Shown here in pieces: positions 28,909-38,056 of a stretch of 64,000 nt of DNA. Every line of letters starts with the position of its first letter. Position 1 is the first letter of the stretch. Under the pieces are notes generated by a model. That model made no database searches. It saw nothing but the letters and a program-made list of their open reading frames with translations, and was not told where the DNA came from. A program made the position numbers and the translations under genes. The DNA comes from Bog-257 sp963805985 (GTDB taxonomy: Bacteria > Acidobacteriota > Terriglobia > Terriglobales > Acidobacteriaceae). The stretch spans positions 389,463-453,462 of the forward strand of contig CAWDWG010000013.1 in assembly GCA_963805985.1 (NCBI GenBank), written 5' to 3'.

Positions 28909-30657
28909 TCAGATAAGTCCGTACTCCTCAAGCAACCGCCCGATGGCCGTCTTTTCCACCCAGTGTTTGGCAAACAATGGTATTGGCAACTTCTCACGGT
29001 CGCGCAGGAATACCGTCGACTTAATGAGTTCGCGGACATCGTAGATGGAACCGAACACCTCAGGAACTCCACGCTCTATGTTGAGGAGCTGATACACCGC
29101 TTCCATTGCGGTCCGGACTGAGTATTCAGTTGTGAAGATGCAGTCTCGTGTCGATTCTGCGAACTGGCCGATGAAGGCGAAGTTCTTCACTCCGCCGGGC
29201 ACGACCTTTGGCCGGTCAGTGCCGTTGCGAGGCAGGAAGAAGGCAGTGATGAAGGGCATCATACAAGGACGCGTGATGGCCCCTTCGGCAGCCAGTTGGT
29301 CGACTTCATCAAGAGGCACGCCGAGATGGTAGAGCCACTCCTTTGTGATCTCCTCGCCGGTGCAGTTTCGCATCGGCTTTTTGACATAGTCTCCGGGCCG
29401 GTCGGTGAAGAGCGCGTAGAACCATACAACCGTTTGATCCGCGGGCTGCTGTCTGAAGTGCGGCTGACGGTTGACAGTCCAGCTTAGAAGCCATGCCGAA
29501 TCGCGCACGCTGACGATGCCGCCTGTCACCACCTTGCCTGTCCTGGTTGGCCGCTTCGCGATTTTCTCAATATAAGCGGGTATCCGAGGGTCGAGCGTCG
29601 TTATCGTGGCGGAAGCCCACTGGGACTCCTCCGTGCTGGTACAGAACTTGTCGGGTCTTCCAAACGAGCGGTCCTGGGCAGCGATATTTCGCCAGAGATG
29701 CCAGCTACCGCCGTCATGGACGATAGGGTCAAATTTCGCAGGGGTATGATGGTCACCCCAGGCGGAGTTCTCCACCAGCGAGCCATTCGTCACGAAGACC
29801 AGGTCGTCTTCGGTAAGATCAATCCCGCCCTGTTGTCCTTTCTGAATCCATTCGATTCGCCGGGCGACCTTGTGATCTGATTCAATATCGAACACGACAT
29901 TCATTACCTGTGTGTCGAACAAAACCTTGACGCCCTGCTGACGCAGCCACGTGGTCAGCGGCAGAACTAGAGATTCGTACTGGTTGTACCTGGTGAACTT
30001 CAGAGTACTGAAATCAGGCAGACCATCGATGTGGTGAATGAAGCGCTGAACATAGAGCTTCATCTCCAGCGCGCTATGCCATTCCTCGAAGGCAAACATG
30101 GTTCGCCAGTAGAGCCAGAAGTTGGAGTCGAAGAAATCCTCACCGAAAACTTCGTTGATTCGCTTATCGTAGAGCTGTTCGGGAACCGCAAGAACGAGAT
30201 CGACAATCTCCCTTCGCGCTTTCGATGTGAGCGTGAAGTTCATGCCGGTCTTCGCATCCCGACCTCGCTCGATTGTGGCTCGCTGCAGCGAACGGTTTGG
30301 ATCGTCTTTATTGAGCCAGTAAAACTCGTCGAGTACCGAAGCACCTTCGATCTCCAGGGAAGGAATCGATCGGTAGAGATCCCAGAGACACTCGAAGTGG
30401 TCCTCCATCTCGCGGCCACCGCGGATCAGCCAGCCGGTTTCTGCATTCCCGGCGCCGTCCAGCGCGCCACCTCCAATCGTCGATGCCTCTAGAATCGTGA
30501 TGCGATCGCCGGCCATATGGCCATCGCGGACGAGAAAGGCGGCAGCTGCCAGTGAAGCCAGACCGCCCCCCACGAGATAAGCGGATTTGGTCTCAATATT
30601 TGCAGGCTTACGCGGACGTGCAAATGCTTCGTAGTTGCCTTTGCTGTAATACATCAT
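28909..30657 (-). CDS. ohyA: Oleate hydratase (FAD-dependent fatty acid hydratase)
   Basis: 582 aa, close to the usual ~590. It has the N-terminal FAD site (AYLVGGGLASLAAAAFLVRD, ILEASTIGGGALDG) and GWLIRGGREMEDHFECLWDL with the conserved Glu region of oleate hydratases. VPGGVKNFAFIGQFAESTRD and FTTEYSVRTAMEAVYQLLNI follow. The enzyme adds water to the cis-9 double bond of oleate to give 10-hydroxystearate, detoxifying free fatty acids at the membrane. It is the only metabolic gene among island genes on this strand and has its own promoter region, so it is probably cargo. Confidence 0.92.
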   Translation of the reverse strand: MMYYSKGNYEAFARPRKPANIETKSAYLVGGGLASLAAAAFLVRDGHMAGDRITILEASTIGGGALDGAGNAETGWLIRGGREMEDHFECLWDLYRSIPSLEIEGASVLDEFYWLNKDDPNRSLQRATIERGRDAKTGMNFTLTSKARREIVDLVLAVPEQLYDKRINEVFGEDFFDSNFWLYWRTMFAFEEWHSALEMKLYVQRFIHHIDGLPDFSTLKFTRYNQYESLVLPLTTWLRQQGVKVLFDTQVMNVVFDIESDHKVARRIEWIQKGQQGGIDLTEDDLVFVTNGSLVENSAWGDHHTPAKFDPIVHDGGSWHLWRNIAAQDRSFGRPDKFCTSTEESQWASATITTLDPRIPAYIEKIAKRPTRTGKVVTGGIVSVRDSAWLLSWTVNRQPHFRQQPADQTVVWFYALFTDRPGDYVKKPMRNCTGEEITKEWLYHLGVPLDEVDQLAAEGAITRPCMMPFITAFFLPRNGTDRPKVVPGGVKNFAFIGQFAESTRDCIFTTEYSVRTAMEAVYQLLNIERGVPEVFGSIYDVRELIKSTVFLRDREKLPIPLFAKHWVEKTAIGRLLEEYGLI

Positions 30658-30961
30658 CGTCTCCTGTTGTTCTGCTGCCGCTTCAATCGAAGTATCCGCT
30701 GTTTCATCCGTCCGATATCTTGCGCACCGAAGAGAGGGACGAGTCTAGGCAGCGGCAATAAGCCGCGCTCTGAGGATCCCGCATCCATAATGGCACATCG
30801 AAGGTGTTGAGAGCTTGTAGGTTGTCGTTTGAGACGCAACCCGAAGCGATCAGTGGGCCTTGCGACTTAGACCCGAAATCCCGCCAACACAGAGTTCGCA
30901 TACCTCGAATCACAACTAATCTTCAACAGATCCTCAGGTACCTGAAGGAGGGTGCCTCGCC
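30658..30961. other. Divergent promoter region with palindrome TCAGGTACCTGA
   Basis: Between oleate hydratase (minus) and the Rad52-like gene (plus). A perfect 12-bp palindrome at 30934-30945 overlaps the start of the Rad52 gene's Shine-Dalgarno (GAAGGAGG, 30944-30951). It could bind a regulator and block translation or transcription. I see nothing else. Confidence 0.4.
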
Positions 30962-31987
30962 ATGCCGACAGAAGACACAACGACATCTTCCTCGGGACTG
31001 GATGTGAATAAGCTCCTCTTGGAGCTTGAGGTCCCGTTTTCACCCGACCAAGTCCGGTGGCGCGTTACCAACACAACCAACGACAAGAAACGCGGCCAGA
31101 TCGTGCCGTATGCCGATTCCCGCGCCTACACTGACCGGCTGAACGCGCTCTTTACAGCACAGGGCTGGACCCGCGAGTACAAGGTCGAGACGATGAGCAA
31201 CATTACCCGCGTAAAGAAGGGCGAGAGCATCGTCTCGGGCAAGGTGTTAGTCACCTGCACGGTCACGATCCTTGGCATTGGGTCGCATTCAGGTACCGGC
31301 GAGGAATGGGCCGACGACGATAACGGCATGACGTCAGCCGATGCGCAGGCCTTCAAGCGGGCGTGTTCGTGCTTTGGTCTTGGCCGTTACTTCTACGATA
31401 TCCAAGCAGTCTGGGTCGATCTGGACCAGAACCGCCAACCAATGAGAACACCTGCGTTGTTCGCCTGGGCGCTTCCGGAGAACTGGCGCAAGGGAATGCG
31501 TCCTTCGGGTAGGAACGGTAACGGCAGCGCCGCTGCAGCTTCCAACCGCACAACTGGACGGAGCCAAGCCAGCGGGAGCAACTCCCCTAAGGTTTCTGGA
31601 AACGGCCACACCCAGGCCGGAGACTGCAAAGCCACCGCGAGCGGAGCCAACGGCGACGATCTCGATGCACGCATTCTGCGCCTGGAAAGGACTGTTGGCA
31701 CAGTGTTGTACCGCAACATCCTGCGCGAGTGCGGGCGAGTCAACCAGCCAAAGTTGATCCGTGACCCCGCCGTCAAGCGAACCGTCCTGCAGATGCTCGA
31801 ATCCGCAGCACGCGGTTTCACGCGATTGGAAGCCGTCACTAAGCGGCTCGACGCCAAGACCGTCGAGGCACTTCTGGCCAAGTTGCAAGCCCCGCCGTTA
31901 AGCGAGATACCGGACATGAAGACCTTGCAACACGTGGTCTTCGGCCTCGAAGAACTCGCTGGTCCGAACCAACCACACGCAGCCTAA
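30962..31987 (+). CDS. Rad52/22-family single-strand annealing protein
   Basis: 341 aa. SRAYTDRLNALFTAQGWTRE, VLVTCTVTILGIGSHSGTGE and the block SADAQAFKRACSCFGLGRYF followed by YDIQAVWVDLD are the Rad52-type annealing core, as in phage and plasmid recombinases. A low-complexity Ser/Gly/Asn linker (~185-225) connects to a helical C-terminal domain. Together with SSB it would promote annealing and recombination of element DNA. GAAGGAGG precedes the ATG. Confidence 0.85.
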   Translation: MPTEDTTTSSSGLDVNKLLLELEVPFSPDQVRWRVTNTTNDKKRGQIVPYADSRAYTDRLNALFTAQGWTREYKVETMSNITRVKKGESIVSGKVLVTCTVTILGIGSHSGTGEEWADDDNGMTSADAQAFKRACSCFGLGRYFYDIQAVWVDLDQNRQPMRTPALFAWALPENWRKGMRPSGRNGNGSAAAASNRTTGRSQASGSNSPKVSGNGHTQAGDCKATASGANGDDLDARILRLERTVGTVLYRNILRECGRVNQPKLIRDPAVKRTVLQMLESAARGFTRLEAVTKRLDAKTVEALLAKLQAPPLSEIPDMKTLQHVVFGLEELAGPNQPHAA

Positions 31988-32100
31988 CCACCACCGCTAT
32001 GAATGTGGGGCACACGGGTACGTGTGCTCTCCGCTCCCTGATCCCAGCCAGAAGTAGCGTCCGCAACAAACTTCCACACAGAACATACGGAGTCGGCAAC

Positions 32101-32934
32101 GTGTCTATCAAGGCAGTCGCACACATCTCTCAGGTTCGCGGCGGCTCGCAAGCGCGCATGATGCTAGCCGATGACGGCAACAAGTATGTGGTCAAGCTCC
32201 AGGGCAACCCACAATGCACAAGGGTACTGGCCAATGACTACCTGGCCTGTCGAATAGCGCGCATGATTGGGCTTAGTGTGCCGGAGCCGGTCATTATTCT
32301 CGTGGATGAGAAGACGATCCTTGAGCAGCAAATTGCCTTCACCCTGGCTGGCCGGGCGGTTGCGGCGCGCCCAGGGCTTCAGTTTGGCTCTGCCCTGGTG
32401 ACTGGCGAGGTCTTGGACTGGCTGCCAGGGACAATGCTCGGGCGGGTCAGAAACTTGAGGGAGTTTGCTGGCCTGCTTGCTTTTGACAAGTGGACCTGCA
32501 ATGCCGACGGCCGGCAGGTGGTATTCCACAAAGAGGCACATCAGCGGAAATACAACGCCAGCTTCATCGATTTTGGCTACTGCTTCAATGCCGGCGAATG
32601 GAGTTTTCCCGACGCCCCGCTGCGGGGAGTGTACGGGCTCAATGATGTCTATGACCGGATTCAATCGTGGAACGACTTTGATCCATGGCTGTCCCGGATC
32701 GAAAGGTTCCCCGCTTGGCAACTGCAGGGTATTGCGGACGAGATCCCATGCGAGTGGTATGGCGAACGCGACGAACTGCAACGCTTGCTGGATTGCTTGT
32801 TGGAGCGCCGCAGCAGAGTCCGTCAGCTAATCGAAGACTTCGGGAGTTCCAGCAGAAACCCTTTTCCGAATTGGACCATGGAACGGTCGACACCTTGCGC
32901 GAGCGAAGCCAGGGTAGAGCCGATTGCGGTGTGA
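32101..32934 (+). CDS. HipA-like protein kinase family protein
   Basis: 277 aa from the GTG at 32101 (ACGGAG upstream); an ATG at 31999 would add 34 poorly supported residues. KYVVKLQGNPQCTRVLANDY holds the ATP-binding Lys. LAFDKWTCNADGRQVVF gives the D-x-x-x-x-N catalytic loop, and ASFIDFGYCF the D-F-G metal site. This is the compact HipA_2-type kinase, related to the HipA persistence toxin but found alone or with DUF3037. No HipB partner is adjacent. It may phosphorylate a translation factor or act in conflict. Confidence 0.75.
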   Translation: MSIKAVAHISQVRGGSQARMMLADDGNKYVVKLQGNPQCTRVLANDYLACRIARMIGLSVPEPVIILVDEKTILEQQIAFTLAGRAVAARPGLQFGSALVTGEVLDWLPGTMLGRVRNLREFAGLLAFDKWTCNADGRQVVFHKEAHQRKYNASFIDFGYCFNAGEWSFPDAPLRGVYGLNDVYDRIQSWNDFDPWLSRIERFPAWQLQGIADEIPCEWYGERDELQRLLDCLLERRSRVRQLIEDFGSSSRNPFPNWTMERSTPCASEARVEPIAV

Positions 32935-32987
32935 GATCCGCCCAGCTTCAGCAACCCCTCGATAAGTCTCATGCCGTGGAGGAAGAA

Positions 32988-34038
32988 ATGAGAAATGCTG
33001 GTCGCCTCAAACTCGGTTACTATCCCTTGCCGGTAGAGGAAGCCCAGAAACATCCGTGCCTTGCTCATGTCGTCTGCGCCTTACTCGGCCATCGATCCGT
33101 GTGCCGGCGACGGTACGGCCTTGCTTGAGATCACCAAGGATACTGGCGCCCACTTGGCCGGCATTGAACTCGATGCGGACAGAGCTGCAGCAGCCACTGA
33201 GATGGGAATTGCGACAGTCCACGGCAGTGCGTTTGAATGCCGAGTACCAGCGGAATGCTGCTCGCTCCTGTATCTCAATCCTCCGTATGACAGCGAGTTT
33301 GGGCCGCACAGTAACATCAGGATGGAGATGGTGTTCCTCGAACACTGCTATCGCTGGGTGAGCAGCGAGGGTGTGCTGGTGTTCGTGGTTCCGGCCCCGG
33401 CAGTCGGAACGTGCGCACGTTTACTGGCCAGCCAGTTTGATCGGATTTGCGTCTTTCGACTCGGACATCCGGAGTCTGTCCGCTTCAACCAGGTCGTGGT
33501 GTTCGGCAAACGAAAGAAAGCGCATCTGCGCGGCGAACCCAAAGGAGCAGATGACCTGCTCCGGATTGCGTACAAGCCACATCTGCTTCCCGTGCTCAAC
33601 CAAGAGGTTGTGGAGCGGTATGCGATTCCACCGTCGTCTCCCGCAACGATCACTTACACGGGACTACCTTTAGACGAGCTTGAGGATGCGCTGCAGCGCT
33701 CTGTGGCAATGCAGAACGCCCGCGGCATTCTGGTACGCAAGCAGCAGAAGATGACGGGCCGACCGGTGACGCCGCTACATAAAGGCCACGTCGGACTGCT
33801 GGCCTGCAGCGGCATGCTCAACGGCTTCTTCGGGGAAGGCGAGACGCGTCACATCGCCCACTGGCGATCAGTCAAGTATGTGGACGAATTCAACGAGGAG
33901 GGTGAAGCCGAAGGGGAAACCATCATTCGCAAGCGGGAACGGTTCAGCCATGAACTGACCCTTGCCTACGAGAGTGGCCAGATCATCGAACTGAAGGAGA
34001 CCAAGGAGGAGATTCCTAGCAAATCCTCCGACGAATAG
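32988..34038 (+). CDS. DUF6094-type DNA adenine methyltransferase (one frameshift)
   Basis: GGAGG at 32978-32982 serves the ATG at 32988, giving MRNAGRLKLGYYPLPVEEAQ. After one extra A in AAA at 33048-33050 the frame continues IRALLMSSAPYSAIDPCAGD with the SAM-binding DPCAGDG. YLNPPYD is the catalytic motif IV of N6-adenine methylases. About 349 aa when joined. Such solitary methylases are common on plasmids and phages and protect element DNA or alter its regulation. No restriction enzyme partner is adjacent. Confidence 0.82.
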
Positions 34039-34096
34039 ACGCCAGCGGCGGAGAGATACTCCTTGAATGGCTGGGGCGAAGAAGTGATATTGTAGT

Positions 34097-34116
34097 TGTG
34101 TACACATCAGTACACA
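34097..34116. promoter_or_regulatory. Inverted repeat TGTGTAC-N6-GTACACA, probable operator
   Basis: Perfect 7-bp arms separated by ACATCA, lying 15 bases upstream of the ATG of the Phd/YefM-like gene. The position suits autorepression by that antitoxin. Confidence 0.6.
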
Positions 34117-34130
34117 TTGAAGACTGGGAC

Positions 34131-34394
34131 ATGGAAGCGTTGAAGGTCGGGATTCGCGAATTTCGAGAGAAGCTGGCTAGCTATCTCCTGGAGAGCGACG
34201 TGCCTGTGGCGATCACTCGTCACGGCGATACCGTTGGCTACTACATTCCTGCCCGACATAAACGGGCGGAGACGGAGCGGGCAGCTCTCAAAGAAGCCGC
34301 CTCGCGCTTGCAGCAAGTGCTTGCTAGTGAAGGGATTTCCGAGGACGAGATTCTTGCAGACTTCAAGGTCTGGCGCGCGGGTAAGAAGAAATGA
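34131..34394 (+). CDS. Phd/YefM-like antitoxin, orphan
   Basis: 87 aa from the ATG at 34131; the in-frame GTG at 34098 lies inside the operator and is rejected. MEALKVGIREFREKLASYLL, SDVPVAITRHGDTVGYYIPA is the Phd/YefM DNA-binding fold. The C-terminal helix (ASEGISEDEILADFKVWRAG) would wrap a toxin. No toxin gene follows, since the next gene is a separate antitoxin, so it may neutralise a toxin elsewhere. Confidence 0.75.
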   Translation: MEALKVGIREFREKLASYLLESDVPVAITRHGDTVGYYIPARHKRAETERAALKEAASRLQQVLASEGISEDEILADFKVWRAGKKK

Positions 34395-34474
34395 CCGCGC
34401 GCGAGACAAAATTCAGGGCAAACCCGATGGTCAAAGATAACCATGGCTTGCGATAATGGCATAAGGAACACGTC

Positions 34475-34708
34475 ATGACGGTAACGCTTGAACTGAAACC
34501 GGAGATTGAAGCTGGCCTCGTCGCACAGGCCCATGCGCGTGGTCTGTCACTGGAGGCCTATCTTGAGCAGGTCCTTCAGAGCGCAGTGGCTCCGAACCGG
34601 CCAGAAGAAAGAAAGAGCCTTGCGCGGTTGTTCGCCGATTCCCCTTTCAAAGGTCTTAATTTGAACTTCGAACGTGACTCCGATACCGGCCGTCCGGTCA
34701 AGCTATGA
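34475..34708 (+). CDS. Antitoxin of a VapBC-type module
   Basis: 77 aa: MTVTLELKPEIEAGLVAQAH, GLSLEAYLEQVLQSAV and a C-terminal tail ending DSDTGRPVKL. The layout matches the broken antitoxin at 26770 (TIQIELTPEMMERLAAEAEA). The stop overlaps the ATG of the PIN toxin (ATGA). Confidence 0.78.
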   Translation: MTVTLELKPEIEAGLVAQAHARGLSLEAYLEQVLQSAVAPNRPEERKSLARLFADSPFKGLNLNFERDSDTGRPVKL

Positions 34709-35133
34709 CCGGCTTCTTGCTGGATACCAACGTTCCCTCTGAACTGACACGCCCCAAACCAGAGCCTGAAGTGATTCAATGGTTGGACGATGCCGACGAT
34801 CTGCGTCTCTTTCTCAGCGTCGTTTCGCTGGGAGAGATTTTCAAAGGCATCACAGTTCTTCCGGAGGGCAAGCGCCGCCAGCAACTGCAGCAATGGGTCG
34901 ACGAGACTCTGCGCCCCTGGTTCGATGGCCGCATTCTACCTGTATCTGAGTCCGTTGCTGAGCGCTGGGGAGTTCTGGCGGGAGAATGTCAGCTGACGGG
35001 AAGGCCGCTCAATGTAGCCGATGGTTTGATCGCCGCTACGGCTCTGGAACATGGCCTGACCGTGGTTACCCGCAATGTGAAGGACTTTTCCAATCTGGGC
35101 GTTTCGGTTCTAGATCTGTGGCGCGGCAAATAA
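34705..35133 (+). CDS. vapC: VapC-type PIN-domain toxin
   Basis: 142 aa. The conserved acidic residues are in MTGFLLDTNVPSELTRP (first Asp), VSLGEIFKGI (Glu), NVADGLIAATAL (Asp) and VTRNVKDF (Asp). PIN toxins are Mg2+-dependent ribonucleases that usually cut tRNA or rRNA. The gene overlaps its antitoxin by four bases, and an 8-bp perfect hairpin follows its stop. Intact, so probably functional. Confidence 0.9.
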   Translation: MTGFLLDTNVPSELTRPKPEPEVIQWLDDADDLRLFLSVVSLGEIFKGITVLPEGKRRQQLQQWVDETLRPWFDGRILPVSESVAERWGVLAGECQLTGRPLNVADGLIAATALEHGLTVVTRNVKDFSNLGVSVLDLWRGK

Positions 35134-35148
35134 TCCATTAGATATCTA

Positions 35149-35168
35149 CTCGCGACTGTTGTCGCGAG
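35149..35168. other. Perfect hairpin CTCGCGAC-TGTT-GTCGCGAG
   Basis: An 8-bp stem with a four-base loop, 16 bases after the vapC stop. There is no following T-run, so it is a weak terminator at best; it could be an mRNA-stabilising hairpin or a protein site. Confidence 0.4.
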
Positions 35169-35380
35169 GATGTTCCCCCTTGTACCGGTGATGCCAGCGC
35201 TGAGTGCTTCCTGGATTTCCCATCCGTTCGACACACAGGTCAGAGCAACCACTGGTCCCGATGTCGATAGCTTGGTGCGTCCTTTGGGCTTGGCTACGAA
35301 GCTGGGTCGCCACGCTCCAAAATGATCTATCGGAATCCGAGGTCGTTCATCCATGCGACACATCGGTAGGAGTGCGGGTC

Positions 35381-36016
35381 ATGAAAAATGCCCACGAGCG
35401 TTTCGGCAAACTCGTTTATCGCCGCCGTTCAGAAAAGACGGCCACCAACCTTCGCGTTTTCCTGGATGCCTTTGTGGGAGAGGACCGAGGCAAAGCTCAC
35501 TTGGTCTCAGTAGTTGGCGGCGACGTGGAGATCGGCGCCATTGCGGCAGCGTTTGCCAACGGCGACTCATTTACCGTGGTAGATCCTTACGGTGCTGAAA
35601 GTATCGTCTCGCTTGGCGAGAAGCCGCTGTGCTTCCGAGGCTCCATCGTGGTTCCCGGCCGGAAGCGGCCACTGAGGCATCTTGTAAGTTGCTCGCAGGA
35701 ATTGGCGGATGCAACTTCGGATGGGAAGCTGCTCCTGATCAGCGACGACCATTTGTTCATTTGGTCTTCACTGGTGCGTCACTACGGCTTGCCGGCCACG
35801 CCGGAATGGGGGCCGTGGATGATATCGCAATTGCAGCAACAGAAGCGTATTCAGCTTCTTCCCGCGTTTGGATACGCAGGAGTCGCCGTCAAGGCAAAAC
35901 GAAAAGAGTTATTGGCGCTGCTTCGGAAGGGGCTGCGCAGCAATCGGCTCGCGTTTCCCGCCCGAAATGGGGCCGTCGAATGGCCCGAAATCCAGCTCAT
36001 CAAGAAGACTGCCTGA
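35381..36016 (+). CDS. Unidentified protein
   Basis: 211 aa from the ATG at 35381; upstream in-frame residues are of poor composition. MKNAHERFGKLVYRRRSEKT, VVGGDVEIGAIAAAFANGDS, and FRGSIVVPGRKRPLRHLVSC, then a helical C-terminus. It is an alpha/beta protein without signal peptide or membrane helix. It lies in the block of element genes before DUF6573, but no motif is recognised. Confidence 0.55.
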   Translation: MKNAHERFGKLVYRRRSEKTATNLRVFLDAFVGEDRGKAHLVSVVGGDVEIGAIAAAFANGDSFTVVDPYGAESIVSLGEKPLCFRGSIVVPGRKRPLRHLVSCSQELADATSDGKLLLISDDHLFIWSSLVRHYGLPATPEWGPWMISQLQQQKRIQLLPAFGYAGVAVKAKRKELLALLRKGLRSNRLAFPARNGAVEWPEIQLIKKTA

Positions 36017-36115
36017 TTCCCGCGTGAACGAGTGTCTGCGTCGATTGCGGCGGGCCGATCATTCGCGGAAGCCCTACACACACACATTCTGAACAGTTCT
36101 GGGAGGACCTGCCTT

Positions 36116-36653
36116 ATGGCGTTGCTACATACAGGCGACCGCATCTGTGCGTCGTGCGGAGGCATGAACGGCCATCACCAGCCGGCGTGCTCCGATGACG
36201 ACTCTATTGAAGTAATCAGCGTTTACTCCCGCCAGCAAGCGATCGAGGACGGCATTCTGGTCGATTGCGAGCAAGCTCCAATGGGCGAGATGCGCCGCCA
36301 GCTTCTGAAGTGGCCGCTGGCGATGACCGCTACCGCATTTCATCGCTACGTGTGGCCAATAGACGAGGAGGCAAACTTGCCTCCAGGCCAGAGTTTGGAG
36401 GGCCGCTTCTGGGATGTGGTTTGGATGTTCCATGCCGCCGTCAAGGGGACAGTCCCGGTCCCGACGCATTGACCCGTGCAACCTGCTGTTCGACTTCTAC
36501 TGCATCGTTGCTGATCCCGCACTGTGGTCAAACGAGAGGATCGACGCGACCGCCAGGAGTGGGCCAGAGGGGATGCGAATGGTAACGCTGAAAGCCGTCT
36601 CTGGGCCTGGCGATGATGGGGAACCAGTGTATGACGTTTATGTTGCCGGAGGA
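36116..36653 (+). CDS. DUF6573-family protein (one frameshift)
   Basis: GGGAGG at 36101 serves the ATG at 36116. A short Cys-x-x-Cys start (CASCGGMNGHHQPAC) precedes IEVISVYSRQQAIEDGILVD and GRFWDVVWMFHAAV, the DUF6573 hallmark. As written it stops at 36472. With one extra G removed from GGGG (36445-36448) it runs on through NLLFDFYCIVADPA and MVTLKAVSGPGDDGEPVYDV. That frame stays open into the HTH gene at 36762. The family is common on phages and plasmids; function unknown. Confidence 0.7.
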
Positions 36654-36714
36654 AGATTGACTTCGGTGACTCCCGAATCGGAGCCGACGGAGTGGCAGAT
36701 TGCGATCCCCAAAA

Positions 36715-36732
36715 TATCACACATTTGTGATA
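36715..36732. promoter_or_regulatory. Inverted repeat TATCACA-CATT-TGTGATA, probable operator
   Basis: Perfect 7-bp arms, 29 bases upstream of the ATG of the XRE-family gene at 36762. The second arm overlaps a TAATCT that could be a -10 box. This is the expected place for autorepression by an XRE protein. Confidence 0.65.
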
Positions 36733-36761
36733 ATCTAGAGGAGATCCTGAGGCGCACCGAC

Positions 36762-37460
36762 ATGGACGTTGGACATTTCAAACGTGCAAGAAACCAGGCT
36801 GGATTGAGCCAGCAAGAAGCTGCGGCCGAGTTCGGCGTCTCGCAAAGCTATCTCTCGATGCTGGAGAAGGGCCAACGGCCTTTGTCGCGGGAACTGGCGC
36901 GGAGGATGGTCCAGGTTTACAAGCTATCGCCGGCGACCTTGCCGCCGTCGCAAGTATCCTGGCAGCCAAAGATGGCCGATGTCGAGCAGCTTGCGACCGA
37001 CCTGGCCGGGCTTGGATACCCAGGTTTTGCCTATCTGCGGACGCGACGAACCCCTAGAAACCCAAGCGAACTCCTGCTGAGTGCTCTGGCGCAGGATCAG
37101 TTGGAGGCGCGGCTGTTCGAGGCGCTGCCTTGGCTCCTGCTGAAGTACTGGGAAATGGACCCTGAGTGGCTGGTGCAGCAGGCCAAGCTCCACGACTTGC
37201 AGAATCGCCTGGGATTTGTCGTGGCGCTGGCGAGAAAGGCAGGTCAGCGATCAGCGTTGCCGGATTCAAGGCGCGACGCAGCGCTTGAGCAGTTGGAAAC
37301 CACACTGAGGCGCAGCTTACTTGCGCGCGAGGAACTGTTAGCCGGAGCGCAGGTGAGCGAGACTGAACGCCGATGGCTGAAAAAGCATCGCTCGAAAGAA
37401 GCGCGCGATTGGAATGTCCTAAGCAACTGGCGGCCCGAGGCGCTTCGATATGTCGCCTGA
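36762..37460 (+). CDS. XRE-family HTH regulator paired with a nucleotidyltransferase
   Basis: 232 aa from the ATG at 36762. HFKRARNQAGLSQQEAAAEF, GVSQSYLSMLEKGQRPLSRE is a classic XRE helix-turn-helix at residues ~4-45. A ~170-aa helical domain follows, with WLLLKYWEMDPEWLVQQAKL and VVALARKAGQR. The palindrome at 36715-36732 fits self-repression. Its last 11 bases overlap the nucleotidyltransferase-like gene, so the two form a toxin-antitoxin-like or AbiE-like unit. The frame is open upstream into DUF6573, but the operator argues for an independent start. Confidence 0.78.
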   Translation: MDVGHFKRARNQAGLSQQEAAAEFGVSQSYLSMLEKGQRPLSRELARRMVQVYKLSPATLPPSQVSWQPKMADVEQLATDLAGLGYPGFAYLRTRRTPRNPSELLLSALAQDQLEARLFEALPWLLLKYWEMDPEWLVQQAKLHDLQNRLGFVVALARKAGQRSALPDSRRDAALEQLETTLRRSLLAREELLAGAQVSETERRWLKKHRSKEARDWNVLSNWRPEALRYVA

Positions 37461-37998
37461 TACCGAGCACGTTCTGCCGTCCAAGTGGAAAGACTTCCTG
37501 CGCGAGGTTGATCAGCGTCTTGGTGTTGCTGTTGAAATGCACTGCCTTGGCGGCTTCGTGCTTTCTGCTCTCTACGATCTCCCTCGACCCACAGGGGATG
37601 TGGACTATATTGCGGCGATGCCATCCCACAGCATTACCGAACTGGAAAGTATTGCCGGCCAAGGCTCCGCCCTCAACAGGAAGCACCGACTATATCTTCA
37701 GTACGTCACGGTCGCTGATGTTCCAGAAGACTACGCGGAGCGGTTGGAGAAATTGTTTCCGGGCGAGTTCATGCGGCTTCGCCTCTTTGCGCTGGAAGTG
37801 CATGATCTCGTTCTCGCCAAATTGGTCCGGAACAGCCCAGTAGACCTGGAAGATGCCAAGTTTCTCGCCAGGACAGGACGGTTGAGCGAAACCGTTCTTA
37901 AACAGCGATACGAGAAGGAACTACGACCCTACCTCGCCAATGAAAAGCGACATGATCTTACGCTGAAGCTCTGGCTTGAGGCTTGTTTTCATTCGTGA
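37450..37998 (+). CDS. DUF6036-like nucleotidyltransferase, putative toxin
   Basis: 182 aa. MHCLGGFVLSALYDLPRPTG followed by DVDYIAAMP supplies the G-G...D-x-D core of a minimal nucleotidyltransferase. HDLVLAKLVRNSPVDLEDAK is the helical signature seen in DUF6036/AbiEii-like proteins. Such enzymes add nucleotides to tRNA or proteins and act as toxins or phage-abortive effectors when released from an HTH partner. It overlaps the XRE gene by 11 bases. Activity is inferred from the motif and the pairing. Confidence 0.75.
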   Translation: MSPDTEHVLPSKWKDFLREVDQRLGVAVEMHCLGGFVLSALYDLPRPTGDVDYIAAMPSHSITELESIAGQGSALNRKHRLYLQYVTVADVPEDYAERLEKLFPGEFMRLRLFALEVHDLVLAKLVRNSPVDLEDAKFLARTGRLSETVLKQRYEKELRPYLANEKRHDLTLKLWLEACFHS

Positions 37999-38056
37999 GC
38001 GTTACTTTTCAACGGATGGCAGAGAACGAAGGGCGCGAGGGGATTATCGGCGTTGT

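Noticed and set aside
34098..34130. GTG start for the Phd-like gene
   Set aside because: It lies inside the palindromic operator; the ATG at 34131 matches the start of the family domain.
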